DNA from: Glandiceps talaboti
Lineage: Eukaryota; Hemichordata; Enteropneusta; Spengelidae
DNA: 64,000 bases
Direction: 5' to 3'
NCBI RefSeq assembly: GCF_964340395.1
Contig: NC_135554.1
Location: 11,276,475 to 11,340,474, forward strand
Numbering within the stretch: position 1 is the stretch's first letter; every line of letters starts with the position of its first letter. The notes beneath the pieces were generated by a model. It was not told the DNA's origin. It saw nothing but the letters and a program-made list of their open reading frames with translations, and made no database searches. The position numbers were made by a program, and so were the translations under genes. Below, piece by piece: positions 1-42,806 of this stretch.

Positions 1-45
1 TACATCCATCATTTTGATACATCCACATTTGGTCAATTTTTCATT

Positions 46-130
46 AGGCCAAAACAAAAAATTGTTTGGTTCCGATAACGCCCAATTTTAAAATAGGGTG
101 GGTAGGTAGGGTTTACTTTTTATTTTACTT
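46..130. repeat. End fragment of a dispersed TIR element family
   Basis: The stretch with ttgtttggttccgataacgc resembles the ends of the fuller elements at 37339-37672 and 42807-43116. Only the end region can be aligned by eye. Confidence 0.4.
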
Positions 131-552
131 TTTTTTTTATCTTCGAGGATCTGTTGAACTGTTCACTTCATATTTGCAGAGGTCAACAGAGACTTATCAT
201 CTATGTCATCACACTTTCTGTACTATACACAGACGACATATCATGTTGTACGCTCTATTCCACCAATTATTTTGTTTTGATCACATGATGCGATGACGTC
301 CATGTCTTCAAATCTCACTATTTCTCGCGCCAGTTAGCAAATTGTTTTCGTTTTCAATAATTTTTTTGGGGGGAATTACCTAAAATATTCTGGTGGCAGT
401 AAAGATAGAATAGATTGGCTCAGGTTACCGGAACCAAAACTTATATTTTGCAAGTATGTCAAATACACGTAAAAACTGTAAAATACCTTAATAGAGGTGA
501 TAATTTCAGTTTTTTAAATGAACCTATTTCATGCAATTTCTATCACAAATAC

Positions 553-1802
553 CTCTAATATTGTTATGTTCCTATCGTTCATTGTTGGGTACAGATTGAT
601 TTCTTCCTCAGTCAGACACGTTGTAGCTCCATGACCACCTGGAAAAAGTAAAACGGGTAAATCTTTAGCTGCTGGTAGTCGAAATATTTCATTTTGTGAA
701 AAATATATAACTTTGCAGACAGACTTTAATTATTCATTTTAAAAAAGCCTCTAACACACTTTTTCAAGATTATGAAAATATAAAAAGGTACACAGCTGGA
801 AATCCACAGACAGATTAGAAGGCATATCTGTAACTAGGCCGCGTACAGATCCCGTAACAGGGTATGAAACCAGTGCTGTTACATGGTCTGTAAATTTGAT
901 AACAGGAATGTTACAGGGTTTACACAGGACCTGCTTCAAGGGCGACATTTTCTATAGTGTGTCTTTTAGTCCAAATACTCTTGACTGTTCTTATACATAT
1001 ACATGCTGTAACTACCTAATAACAATATATTACAAACTTGCGTCTCTAGGTGTTACTATTATGTTGACAATAACTGTTATCTGTCAATTTGACAGTTCGA
1101 TGAAATATCAAATATCTGCAATACATGTAAAGCATATAGTGTAAACATACTGATCACCTCAACAAATACTCACCTGGGCAACAAAATCGAACTTTGTAAT
1201 TTTCACAAATACCGTCATCTTGTTGGCGATCGATGCACGTAAATCCTGTGGAATTGTATCGGCTGAAATATTCCCCTGTTTGTGAAGCTGGTACACCGTC
1301 TATGGTAGCTACATCGATATCTGTGGGTTCTTCGCAAACTAGATTTGGAAATTGTAGCCTAATACGGTCTAAATGTTCTTTATCGTTTCCGTATTTGAAG
1401 CCATGTGGATAAGCCCTGTTGCAGCTATCAAACCAACGAGTCCAGCTGCCGTCTATTTGACAAGGGTAGAAATGTAGTCTTTTTTAAAAATAAATGTCGG
1501 GAATAAATCAAATTTCTGTAACGTCGACACTGCTTATCATGTTTCCAAGTCGCGACCATTTTGTGAACACAAAAATTGCATGTGTGGACCATTTATTATG
1601 CGCTGATCACCTTTTCGGGGGTGACAGCATACTCTTATTCCATTGTGTAATGAATTATGGGGGAAAAAACCTACCCCGCTAATAAAATAATTTAAATACA
1701 AAATCACTTCACTTGTGCATTTTACAACAAAGCATGAACTCAACAACAGCAACACCACAGACGACAGCACAACAAATGCACAGAAACGTTAGTGTGTGAA
1801 TC
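553..1802 (-). CDS. Receptor-like gene with WxxW domain, 5' part only (paralogue of the receptor kinase at 9435-35586)
   Basis: Two exons are clear on the minus strand. Exon 1174-1452 (phase 1 to 1) encodes a mucin/CILP-type WxxW domain: it starts GSWTRWF, has a GVPASQTGEYF core and ends YKVRFCCPG. Exon 553-638 (86 bases, phase 1 to 0) encodes GGHGATTCLTEEEINLYP and matches in length, phase and sequence the 86-base third exon of the receptor kinase on the plus strand (GGFGAKTCLSDSELSQYQ). A likely first exon ends at 1713 (donor gtgaag, phase 1) and encodes a leucine/valine-rich signal-like stretch ending VVKCT. It aligns with the first exon of the plus-strand gene, but no in-frame ATG precedes it before a TAA. 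The rest of the gene lies beyond the left edge. It may be a working receptor with an unusual start or a gene that has lost its start. The family link is firm; its being a kinase is inference from the paralogue. Confidence 0.75.
1174..1452 (-). CDS. WxxW-domain exon of the left-edge gene
   Basis: This is a single phase 1-1 exon of 279 bases with a clean acceptor (tcaaatag) and donor (gtgagt). It encodes 92 full codons with the conserved cysteines and tryptophans of the Mucin2_WxxW family, an extracellular module known from gel-forming mucins, CILP and many invertebrate secreted proteins. It is about 65-70% identical by eye to the exon at 10316-10573 on the other strand. Confidence 0.88.
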
Positions 1803-4250
1803 GAAAAGTTAACGATACATTGTCTTGTATGATAAAATTATATCCGTCATTATCTATAATCTCGTGAGGTATGTTTCTGTAAGTAAACAATTATCAATAC
1901 ATAGCGAAAATTACCGCCCCCCCCCCCCCACACACACAAATACAAATCATTCTATGCCCCTTCAATTATGTCGTGTCCAAAGTTGATAAGAGTTACGACA
2001 AAAGATAACAACGACTTGCGCAATACACGTCTCCACAAGTGGGGTTAAAGGTCAAAATGAGCAACTGATAACATCAACATGATCAGAAGATTACGGTGGA
2101 GAGGTATACTATATGTAAGTCACGACGCATACTGGCTGTGGACCAAGGTCACACGTCACCTGTCGTATATGCACTTACATTTACTGATGATTTAGCAGTT
2201 TCCAAGTTATTTTTAAGACCATTTATTGCATTTTACAATTCATCGTTATCAGACGGAATTCCTTCCTCGTAGTTGTCATGGAAACGGGTACTGTTGTATT
2301 TTGAAAGGCGGGGGATTGAAGTGGATTTTATTTTGCCGTATTTTTATATGGATTTCCTCATTAATCGCTCACGGGAGGGGTAAGAGGAATTGATCAATGG
2401 TGGAATATTTGTGTACCCCCTACCCTCAGGCCTCCCTGTGCTGACAAAATTGAAGTACCTCCTGACATGTTGACAGTTTAATAAACTACAACTGCAGACA
2501 TCAAACAATGGCCAAATGGAACCGTTTACACACAGGGAACGTAAACAACTGGTTCAGCATGTTGGAACGGGGAGACTTGTATTACACACCATGGTTTGAT
2601 GAGAACAGTTTTATAGCCTCTTTATGTGTACATGAAATGCCAGGGGCACGGGAAATTTGTTTGTGAATGTAAACTATTATGTAAAGTGGCCATGAAACTT
2701 TTCGTATCAAATGATGGAATGTAATACAAGTCTCTATACTTCCAACATGCTGTGCCAAGTGTTATCAATCCCATTCAGTTGTTTATACAATGTTTATAAC
2801 AGGTTCAGTTTGTCCATGGTCTGATTTCGACAGTTGTATACCAAACGCCCATTAAAGGAACCATTCGTAGCAACTGCGTGTAATTGCAAACTGTTGTACT
2901 TGCAAACTCAAACGATTTGTCAATACGATAATGAATGACTTGGTGCTGTTATGTGGTTCAACGTAATGATAGTTGTGACAGACAGAAGGAGCGAGACAGT
3001 TTACAATAAAATTGAAGAAATGAGATAATGAAAATAAAACAGCTAATATCTGTCAAACTAAACATCCTGGTAACGACATTTCTGATTCAAAAGAGGTTTT
3101 TCAATATTTAACTAGATATTATTTTCCATAGCACTTCGAATACTGGTAGGCTTACCCACCATCTCTGTCTCTCATAAATTTTACAGGCTAATTCAGTCTT
3201 CCTCCTTTATATATAATAACTGATTCCTAAATATTATTTCTTCAAAATGTTTTAATCAAAGCTGCTGAAACCAATACCATTGAAATTAACTTATTTTGAT
3301 CTTTTGGTAAGTTTGAATTGACTTACGATCGGCATGAGTTTGCTCCCGTTTGATCACCTAAAAAAAGACTATAAAGGTTCTCTTGGCGATGGCCACCTAA
3401 AGCTAAGGTTCTCGCCAGTTTCTGCCAATTGTGCACACGAAGCCTTGTTAGTCTTAATCAAGTATGTTCGTTCTCTATATTTGCTAATTAACCAGGATTT
3501 GCGAAGATTGTCGCATGCACGAGTACATGTGTATATATAATTATGTGATTTGTTTTTCTTCCTCCATTCTCTTGCAGTGCATTACATCTTCATGATTATA
3601 AAGTCTTCCCTATTCCCATATATATTTCATCTTTCAATTTTCACGATCAGTCCTACCTATGATGACCTAACCATGGAAGACTAAGCTGGAGCAGCGCGCA
3701 GATGCATGTATAAAGTGCCCTCTCAAACGAAAAAAAAAGGTTAGCCACCGAAATGGATGACAGCGCCATGATTACAGTGGTATAAAATATTTAGTACTTA
3801 CCTGTATGAGGTGGAATCATGATAAAACAAAAACAAACAATAGAGAAAACTTGCGAACGGTACATGTTTAGTACATTGGTAAATTAAATACGACGTCCAA
3901 AATGCTGTGAACGATCCCGGCAGCATGCAGTGTCTGTCGTCTCGAACGAATGTCAAATAAAATGTTCCGGTACCGATTTTTACAATGAATATAATATTTG
4001 TCCCTCTTAAACATGCACCAATTGCAAATACAGCAGGTAGATAGGATTGTGTCACGTACAAAGAAAATAAATCACATCACATCGGTTCTTTCTGCTCTTC
4101 GCTGGTTAACTCTTCCAGTACAGGATTCAATACAAAGTACTACTGATCACCAATACAAGGCATTCAATGCAATAACACTAATACTCCTGGTTACATCGGT
4201 GACTTGAATTGATTAATAGTAAACCCGCAACTCGTTCACTTCGCTCAAAT
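1803..4250. other. Intergenic region without a recognisable gene
   Basis: This is AT-rich non-coding sequence upstream of the left-edge gene. It has a short poly-C followed by a CA run near 1918-1937. I see no exon with splice sites or a recognisable protein. A segment around 2745-2790 resembles one around 14608-14650 (shared catgctgtgccaa core), probably an old dispersed repeat. Confidence 0.5.
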
Positions 4251-4254
4251 AACA

Positions 4255-4445
4255 AAAAGTATACTCCATTGATCCCTTTGTGATACAAAATCACACGGTG
4301 AGCGTGTGTTATCGCGAGTAGAGCCAGTCTTATGGAACAGTGTATTATATATTACTTAAACGCTCTTCACAAACTGTCTATAAATTCAAAAAGGACACCA
4401 AGACGCATCTGTTCGCAAGAGCTTTCTAACTTTTGACTTCGATCT
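4255..4445 (+). pseudogene. Possible degraded non-LTR retrotransposon (LINE) reverse-transcriptase C-terminus
   Basis: Across a frameshift the plus strand reads RVEPVLWNSV and then YKFKKDTKTHLFARAF followed by a stop. That is the pattern at the very end of many CR1/L2/Jockey-type LINE proteins (a WNSLP-like motif, then FKK.LKTHLF). Only about 60 codons remain, with frame breaks, so this is a weak call. Confidence 0.42.
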
Positions 4446-4756
4446 ACTATTGTTCCTGTTCACTGCCATAAAACATCGTCATGTTGGATGTGGTCGTTAT
4501 ACTAGTTCTCGTGATTGATTGAATATTATTTATTGTAACCACACCAATGGAAATCCAAACGTTTGACTCGTTGTCAAACACTGTTCAGGTCAAAGTCTTT
4601 GGAAATAATTCGGTACAGGTGGAGATATGATAGTGATTCTTTAATAGCTAGGTGGGTGCGGAGATAAAAAAATAATAACAAAAAATCACCAGTCACTGTT
4701 CAAGCCGACAAATAGCCACTGCCTCAGTGAGTCGTTCGGAATACATCAGTTTGCAT

Positions 4757-4885
<129 letters not shown>

Positions 4886-5992
4886 CTTGTTGTAATTGCA
4901 TTGCTGCTAGTACAGTCCACATTGTAAAACCAACATATTTATAACTTAATGGCTATCAGATATTTATTCACAATCTCGAGTAGAATGAACTGACGACCCA
5001 AGTACATGCACGATCCAAGCTGCTAAGCCATTCATCAGTCTGTCCGAAGATTAATGTCGTATACAGGTCTGACGTATGACCTATGATCATACATCTGACG
5101 CCACTGTGGTCAGTACTGTATCAACAGTACACAATTGGTATTTTACACCTGATTAAAAGTATGGCAGTGGCTTGTGGGCTATCTGATTATACAAACGGGG
5201 CATGCAATTGGCCACATTTGTTTACAAATATTTGTTTACAATTTATTTATTGTTTCATACTTTTACTTTTTTTCTTTGTTTTTCCCTACAAGGTGCCATG
5301 TAATAAAGTAATGATTTGAAAAGCTGGTGTTGTGTTGTTGTTTTTTTCAAAATGGAATGTTACTTCTTCTTCTGTTGCTTTTAATAAACAAGTTTTATCA
5401 GTTATTTGAATTAGTTCTCTTGAGCGCCCTCAACCGGTGACCCCTCCTCGTCCCACTCACCGTGTCCTTTCTTCACTGTATTAAGAAACCAATTCACTAG
5501 TTTTAAAATATTTAATGGTGGTACCTGTATTATCCAATTTTAATGTGTGATGTCAAAAAGGAAAACAATTGCAAGTCAACCAATAATATCAAATTGTAGT
5601 TTTATTTACAACTTTGTGAGTTTTTAGATTATGAAAGTTAATAGATACAGGTTGTTTAAAATTTAGAATGTTTGTGTGTATAAGAACACTTCCGTTAATA
5701 TATGCAGTATTTCCCGGTGAAATTACTAAAAGATTCAAGAGATAAGAGATAGGAAAAACTGTTTTATAACAACTGCTGTGGAATATTTTGTGTTGCAATT
5801 GTCAACAATTCTTATGAGGTATTCGACCTTTAAGCACTTTAATCCCGACATATTTCAGTTACCTTAATATGTAATAATACATAACTTCTAAATATGATTG
5901 AAATATTGGTTTGGTTTTTGATTGTCCACTTACTGTATAGGAGGGGGGGGGGAGGTTCTTTGTCGGAATCTTCATACGGTGACCACAGATTC

Positions 5993-5993
<1 letters not shown>
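4886..5993. other. Intergenic region, nothing recognised
   Basis: AT-rich sequence with no convincing exon or element ends; a short G-run occurs at 5942-5951. Confidence 0.45.
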
Positions 5994-6050
<57 letters not shown>

Positions 6051-6056
6051 GTGGTG
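5994..6056. repeat. (GAT)n microsatellite
   Basis: About 18 GAT units ending in GGT units. Poly-Met and poly-His frames over it are artefacts. Confidence 0.97.
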
Positions 6057-6514
6057 GTCCGTATGCATAATAAGCGAAATGAAAGAAATGGTTGGTGTTT
6101 ACTTTGCTTATTGAGGATTCACAACGTTAACTTCATTCGTTGTATTAATATGCAAATATAGACGTATTAACGTTACGAATATCGTAACCACGACCTAACC
6201 GAAAAGAGGTCTCCACGAGGACTCATTACAACCCAAACCCGTGGTGGTGATCAGTTCTACAGTCTCGATTTGTAGCCCTGTCTCACAGTCCTAAACCTGA
6301 TTTCTGTTGAAAATGTCGTTGCGGTTATGTTTGTATTCGTCTGCATAGAAAATCACCGGGAGCAATAAGTGAAAAACGGCTTTAAATATCAGATACAGGA
6401 GGACCAGACTTGAGGAGCACTTCTCAAGCATCACACATCTAAACAACAACAAACAGGACTCGTAAGCCCACTTTCTGTGACTTTGAGGTAATGTAAAGTG
6501 TGAACCCCAGCGTG

Positions 6515-6600
6515 GGGTGGTTGAAACGTAGTTTCCCCAGACTCTCGTGTGGGTGGTCTTGTAGAAGAGCCCCCAGCGGTCAGAGTCGGGGTAATAGTCC
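6515..6600. repeat. Dispersed hairpin-bearing repeat, copy 1
   Basis: It has a stem-like pair (agactctcg ... cagagtcgg) around a core ending in agagcccccagcgg. The same arrangement recurs at 30296-30392 and 35045-35135. The class is not recognised. Confidence 0.45.
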
Positions 6601-7125
6601 AGTTGCCAGAGGTGGTTTTGGGGGGTTAACCTTGCAATGTGTCATAACTTGATTTGATAAATACAATCTAGATGATACATGGATGTACAAACACAATACA
6701 CATAAAACACAGTCACTACCTATAAGTCATAGCAACTGAAAATGGCGTCATTTTGTTGACCTTTGGCCTAATTATGATATTTTGATATCCAGAACTTTTG
6801 ACAAAATATTTGTAATTGACTGATTATTCATAATATACAGTGTGTAACATGTAAATATGACTTTTAAGTAACTTTGACATGGTTTTATAGGCAGTAAGTA
6901 TTAAGCCTACCAAAACATGTGTTTACCCATAGCAATACATGGTATTTCGGTTTTCTCGCGATATAACAAAATGCCCAGGGGTGCGCGAGTGGCAACCATC
7001 AGATATGCTAACAGGACACCTTTCTGAGGTGGAATCTGCAAAAAAATATCATATAACTCACATTGCAAGGTTAACCCCCCAAAACCACCTCTGGCAACTG
7101 GACTTAAACCGAGACTACATAACCA
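6580..7125. mobile_element. Non-autonomous TIR element with 43-bp perfect inverted ends
   Basis: Bases 6599-6641 and 7059-7101 are perfect reverse complements over 43 bases. The outer end of each arm is tccagttgccagaggtgg, read inward. Imperfect complementarity continues outward for about 20 bases (tagtccagtt). The 417 bases between the arms have no coding capacity, which fits a MITE of roughly 0.5 kb. I could not define target-site duplications. Confidence 0.65.
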
Positions 7126-7129
7126 GCGA

Positions 7130-8300
7130 TTGCTTCACTGCATGACTGTTAAAAGCTGAAGACTGATATGTTCTGATATCACGTCACAAATGTACTAGTG
7201 GCTGTCGGTAGATGTGATAGCAATGGGCTTTGAAATCGGTGGCAGAAGTGGGATGCCAAAAATCAGATAATAATACGTAGTTAGATAATAACAAGTGTTG
7301 AAGTAAAATGTGGGCCTCCCTAATTTCAATAGCCATGGTCAGGTCTATGTCAAGAATGCGAATGTGAAGGTATTTCGATGACAACATTTTACATTGTGAG
7401 TTGAAATATCATACCACAGTAACCTGTGTGGGCGGTATGTGATTATACCTACCTAAGTTGAATTGCCCAACTTTAAGCATTACATTTTGTAATCGTTTAA
7501 AGTTGTCTTCCAATAAACTTCGCATGTTGATCTATATGAATAATTCCTTGGAAAAGTGACACAACTTTGATATGCAAATAAGCATGCAGCATGTAACGTC
7601 CCAAGCCTTTGTTATGTATACTTGTAGTAAAAGTCTGTTGTGTTGGGACCCACATAGTTCACATTTGACTTGGATGAAGCTGTGCTGTATGTAGTGAACA
7701 ATTCAACGGAGGACAGAAAGAGAAGCAAACTGACACAAGTGAACAGATAAAACTAAGGTATACCATCGGATTTATACATGTAACATTGTAATGCTGTATG
7801 ATTAGATATTCTTGTTCGTAAACATGCGCACAGAAGACGCGCAGCGCATGACCACTAATTCAGTGACGAAAAATGTCAACAATCTTTCTAATTTCTCTGT
7901 ACATTTGTTATCAAGTAAATGTTCTAATAGTATGTTGAATTCAAAGGTGAGGGGTGGGTGGGGGGGGGGGGTTGTTTAATACACTGATTATGTAGATGTC
8001 TTGGAAGCTTATACATGTATTATATTCCGTTCATTGGATATGATTAATGAATAAAGTATCCTGTCTTCCAATGATACAAATCTGTTTCAATATGGTTGTT
8101 GTGTATGAAATTAAAGTTTCAATTTGAATGTATGTGTTTATGGCAACATACGATGTTTGTACAGATTATCATAAAATGGCTGTGCATCTTGTATCGCCAC
8201 TTGGACATATCCTGGAAGTCATAAGACATCAATAGATATATTCATCGACTTCTCGGACCGTTTGATGAAACCATTACTGCTCAGCACAGTACCATACCTT
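7130..8300. other. Intergenic region, nothing recognised
   Basis: AT-rich sequence with a G-run near 7959-7970; no exon or element with definable ends seen. Confidence 0.45.
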
Positions 8301-8409
8301 TCTCTTTCCCATGAAAAATGGCCCGAGACTTTCTGCCATGGTCCAGTTCTCACGATCGTTCTCAGCAGGTTCCCACCGCAGCATCTCATCTATGTACTGG
8401 AAAACCAGC

Positions 8410-8673
8410 ACTATCACAGTATTTAAACTTGATCACAGGAAGAAAGACACTGAGCTCAGTAAATACATCTGGCACCTAAAAGATAGTAAAACCAATTACG
8501 ACATACACTGTCAGTTCTCAAGCAGGCTTCCTCGTACTCAAATGTTAGCAAAAGATATAAACTATGTCTCTGGGGGAAAACATTTTATTATAACCGCCGA
8601 TAAATCGACCACCTTGAACACCTATAATATCATGAACCATACAGTTCTAACCCCAATATTTCGAAGAGACTGA
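8410..8673 (+). pseudogene. Retroelement-derived protein fragment
   Basis: The frame reads KKDTELSKYIWHLKDSKTNY and later KHFIITADKSTTLN before its stop. This pairing is familiar from the C-terminus of endonuclease/reverse-transcriptase-type retroelements in marine invertebrates (Penelope-like is my best guess). The cysteine cluster expected between the two motifs is disrupted, and nothing upstream is intact, so this is a dead fragment. Confidence 0.5.
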
Positions 8674-8814
8674 GCTCCTCTTCATCGATGGGTCTCCAGT
8701 TCTGTCAAGCAAGTAAAGTTCTGTTACACTTTAAATACTGAAGACAGAGGTTATTGTCATACAAAATAGTGTTCTTGTCTTGGAATGGTATGAATATTAC
8801 ACTCAGCCAGCCAG

Positions 8815-8817
<3 letters not shown>

Positions 8818-8896
<79 letters not shown>
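8818..8896. repeat. (AT)n microsatellite
   Basis: About 39 uninterrupted AT units. Confidence 0.98.
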
Positions 8897-8899
<3 letters not shown>

Positions 8900-9434
8900 C
8901 ACTTCTTCATTAGTTCACAAAATAGTTTTATATATCCCTCGCCCCCCCCCCCCCCTTCACACACACTCAATTATATAAATTATCATAGAATGAACATTTC
9001 ACCTCCTCTCTTAAAGACAAGCTTGTACCATGTCGCGTGTGAGAGGCGTGTGAGATAAGAAAAGAGGAAATGTTTTTTTCAAACATAAATATATCTGTTT
9101 ACTTACACATGACGTATATTGTTGGCATTAGGAATCGGTCAATGACAGTGGACGAGGTGATCTGTCTCAATCCACTGTCGCATGATGACCACACCAGTGG
9201 CAGTGCATTGGCCAGTCACACCAAATGTGTGTACTATATCAACTTTGAACACTGACTGCTTTGACAAACTTGTCACTGCTTTATTTAACATGTTGAGTAG
9301 AGGCGATTTTATCAAATAGCTAATTGTACAGTCCAACTTCCGCATTTTTGACAATCAGTAAATACATAATTTGATAATACTTTAGCTCAGAAGTGTTACA
9401 GTCTTGTGATGTCTTGTCCGTGTAACTGCTCAAT

Positions 9435-35586
<26,152 letters not shown>

Positions 35587-35850
35587 TACTTTAAGGATTT
35601 AGCCATATAAATTTACCAATTACAATTGACAAGTCACCTTTATCATCTTTATAGTCGCATTAGCTGTAACCGGAATATTATTTTTCCATCTGACAACAAA
35701 CAATGTGTTCACTGAAAATTGTTAAAATACCAATAATTAGATATTTTTCATGCTTATTATAATCAGAGGTTGAATTTATCCACAAGTTGCACAGCAACAA
35801 GTGGAAATTATGATCGCATGGGCGCTGCTGATTTTAGGTGCGGACCCAAA

Positions 35851-35856
35851 AATAAA
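35851..35856 (+). promoter_or_regulatory. Possible polyadenylation signal of the receptor kinase
   Basis: AATAAA about 265 bases after the stop codon and the first canonical hexamer downstream; placement is plausible but unproven. Confidence 0.4.
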
Positions 35857-35934
35857 TTTGGTATGATTTTTTGTACCTTGTTATGATTGCAGCTGCAAAA
35901 AATTGTTTATCCACACTTGATTCAATTACACTGT

Positions 35935-36314
35935 ATGGATGGATGGATGGATGGGTGGGTGGGTGGGTGGGTGGGTGGGTGGGTGGATGGATGGATGGAT
36001 GGATGGATGGATGGATGGATGGATGGATGGATGGATGGATGGATGGACGGATGGATGGATGGATTCATGGATGGATGGATTCATGGATTCATGGATGGAT
36101 GGATGGATGGATGGATGGATGGACGGACGGATGGATGGATGGATGGACGGATGGATTGATTCATGGATGGATGGATGGATGGATGGACGGACGGATGGAT
36201 GGATTCATGGATGGATGGATGGATGGATGGATAGATGGATGGATGGATGGATGGATGGACGGAAGGATGGGTTCATGGATGGATGGGTGGATGGATGGAT
36301 GGACGGATGGATGG

Positions 36315-36345
<31 letters not shown>

Positions 36346-36441
36346 AGAGGGTGGGTGGATGGATGGATGAGAGGGTGGGTGGGTGATGGGAGGATATGTG
36401 AGAGAGAGAGGGACAGACAGACAGACAGACAGACAGACAGA
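35935..36441. repeat. (GGAT)n minisatellite-like tract ending in (AGAC)n
   Basis: About 450 bases of GGAT with GGGT, GGAC and GATT variants, then a GAGA and an AGAC run. The Trp-Met-Asp-Gly reading frames through it are artefacts. It lies just after the receptor kinase's 3' end. Confidence 0.97.
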
Positions 36442-37338
36442 GACAGAGATGATGTATTGAGTAGGCTTAGTTACATAGGAATTTGAATCGCATATTATAA
36501 AGTATTTCAAAGTTGTTACGAAATATAAGATGTCTAATGGATGTTTAGAGAGTCGAGTAGTTAATGCCGCCATACACAGGAAGTTTATTGTGACGTCAAT
36601 GGTGTATGTCTTGAAATGATGTCGATACTATATATATATTAACTCGAGGGCAGATATACATATATTTAATATACGGATCCAATCATAATACTTAGATTAA
36701 GCATGTAATGACGACGACTATCCAATGAGTAATATATTAATTATCCAGGGAAGTGAGTCTTACTAGCGTTTTATATAGATTTAACTATTTGGATAATGAG
36801 TTCATGAGTAAATAAATAAAGTCTATATATGCAGGGAAAGGCAGCTGTGTGAGAATCTTTGATGTATGCTGTGAGATGTGTGTGGAATACAAGATCCAGA
36901 ATTGTATATGACCAGCGAAAATGTTTGAAGACATCGCGCGCAGTCAACTTTATTGATGACAAAAATACCTGGTGTTTCTTTCAGTTTTCGGTCAGTTTCA
37001 TGTGACGAATCGAAAAGCGTTGAACCAACAAGTCTTTTTATATAATATATTCTTATCATGTTATTGATGGTATAGTGGCACAAAATAGTTTATCTAAATT
37101 GGAAGTATTACTGTTGTAACATTATAAGTTACATGGCGTTGGGGTGTCTCCCCTATGGTGTTAAACATCCAAAACAAACGTTTATCATAAAGTTAATATA
37201 ACGTGTGATGATGGCTAGTTGCGCATACCCCGTTAATCCTGTTGAGAAAATTTAAATGTGATACAGGTGCTTGCCGGATGCTTATTGATAAGTATCACTA
37301 TATCGACCAAACCAAGGTCTGCTTAATTAAAATAAGTT

Positions 37339-37672
37339 ACCCCCAAAAAATAATTGTTTCGTTCCGGGTACCCGACCGCACCTAGCTTTTCACTGCCGAC
37401 CCTAAACTTTTTTTTTACTCTTTCGAAAAAAAAATTCTCACGACAAATAGTGGACGCGAAAACTAACATCAACTTAAAAAGACAATATAAAACTGTTCTT
37501 CCAATCTGTAATGGCCGTACATCTGATAGGAAGAAATAAACAACACAGAGACCATATGGAAAACAATGGAAACCCTGAAATATACAGGCACTCACACAGA
37601 AAGAAAGGTATATAATAAAATAAAATAAAAACTTTACCTCCCCCATAAATTCTAAAATTGAGCGTAATGTAT
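37339..37672. mobile_element. TIR element family, copy at 37.3 kb
   Basis: One end reads ccaaaaaataattgtttcgt and continues gggtacccgacc. The body (ccaatctgtaatggccgtac, acagagaccatatggaaaac) matches in reverse orientation the element at 42807-43116. About 330 bases, no coding capacity of its own. Confidence 0.65.
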
Positions 37673-38292
37673 TATGCCTTACCACCGTGCAGTTCTTGAA
37701 AGAGAACCGGAGAAAATATAATAATACCGTATCGGAATTTAAACTTATCTTTGTCATAAAAGTCAAAAGTGGTATTTCTTATGAAGTATCTTTCCCATGA
37801 GTGCAATTGACTATAATGGAACTTTATAGTTCATACACACGAGAAAGCCTATATGCGAATGAAAGAGAGCGTAGACCCCCGTGATCTGGGTGAGAAATTT
37901 CATAAAAATGCAGATGTTTTTTTCTCAAGAAACAAGATATATATCGAGTTAATGCGACCAATGAGTCAGTATTGCGAAGTTGTTTCCAGGTAAGTTAAAA
38001 TAAAATTGTGTACATACTTTTTTCAGTATAACAGAAAACTTGTTGTATGCTGGTACTGGTATGTGAATTCCCTTATTCAAAACTTTTCTCAGATCTGAAA
38101 CACTTTAATACATCTGTGGAAAAAGTACTAGTTTTGAATGTGCAAAAGTAGTCAGCTATGCATACAGGAATTTATCAATGAATGAGACAATATTCAAGGT
38201 TTATATCACATACGCTTATGTAGTTCGTTGAGCATTTATGCCGGCCTCTGCACGGTCTGTCTGTGATACGGTTCTAAGTGAACACTGTTAGC

Positions 38293-38399
38293 CTGTCTCT
38301 GTCTGTCTGTCTGTCTGTCTGTCTGTCGTCTGTCTGTCTCCCCTCTGTCTGTCTGTCTCTCTCTCTCTCTCTGTCTGTCTCTCTCTCTGTCTCTCTCTC

Positions 38400-38483
<84 letters not shown>

Positions 38484-38490
38484 CTCCCTC
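38293..38490. repeat. (CTGT)n and (CT)n microsatellite
   Basis: Mixed CTGT/CT tract of about 200 bases between the receptor kinase and the amylase. Confidence 0.97.
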
Positions 38491-38726
38491 CCTCCCCTCG
38501 GACGTTTACATGTTAATTATTTATTCTGTTTAAACTGTTTCCGGATAGTTTGTATATTTAGATGAAGATTCTTTGTAACTCTAGAGCTCATATCACTGCC
38601 AGTAAAGAAAGATACGGCATATGGGTAACTTCAAGTTCACCAAAAAAAACAAAACAATATCAAGTTGTGCGCCTAATAATATTCTAATGTACACATGCAA
38701 CACTCTGCTATCGGATTACGTACAAT

Positions 38727-38740
38727 ACTTAATATAAACA
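38727..38740 (+). promoter_or_regulatory. Possible TATA element upstream of the amylase
   Basis: aatataaaca about 180 bases before the amylase ATG. In this AT-rich sequence it could be chance. Confidence 0.2.
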
Positions 38741-38913
38741 GTCATATATACAAAATTGCAATCCCCTGCCCAGCTACGCAATATATGTAATTCATTCCCA
38801 GGGTCCGACTAAATATCTATCATGGTGCTAGTGTGATTCTCAACTTCGTGAAAATGCCTTGTAAAAATCTGTACATTCTTCACATTTCAGCACAGTGACG
38901 TCATCCTGGCAAT

Positions 38914-42471
<3,558 letters not shown>

Positions 42472-42723
42472 ATCTATATCGTATTCTTAGAATAATAAGA
42501 TTGGTAACTATTGTCGATTATAAATATGAAACGAAATGAAAGGAAGTAAAATGCTTAAACACATGTACAGCTACTTTTGTCTGAATATCTGGTCATAGTA
42601 GTTGGATTATTTGGTTTAGTCGTGTGGTTTCGGTGTACGTAGTAGAGTTGATGGTGTGCGGATGAGAGTGAGAGTACTTTTACGTCCGTGTAGATGCTCC
42701 ACATTTTCATCGTACACATAACA

Positions 42724-42729
42724 ATTAAA
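42724..42729 (+). promoter_or_regulatory. Possible polyadenylation signal of the amylase
   Basis: ATTAAA about 250 bases after the amylase stop; no AATAAA is nearer. Confidence 0.28.
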
Positions 42730-42806
42730 CTAGACTGTAAGATACGCCCTCATCGGCTTGGTCGATGTGTGAGGGCGCCCCACACGGCGCACCTTACATA
42801 CTAATT

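Noticed and set aside
2745-2790. Duplicated regulatory region shared with 14608-14650
   Set aside because: Similarity is short and about 75%, and orientation does not follow the inverted gene pair, so an old dispersed repeat is the simpler reading.
35939-36386. Long open frames rich in Trp-Met-Asp-Gly
   Set aside because: They are all three translations of one GGAT repeat tract and lack splice logic or a recognisable product.
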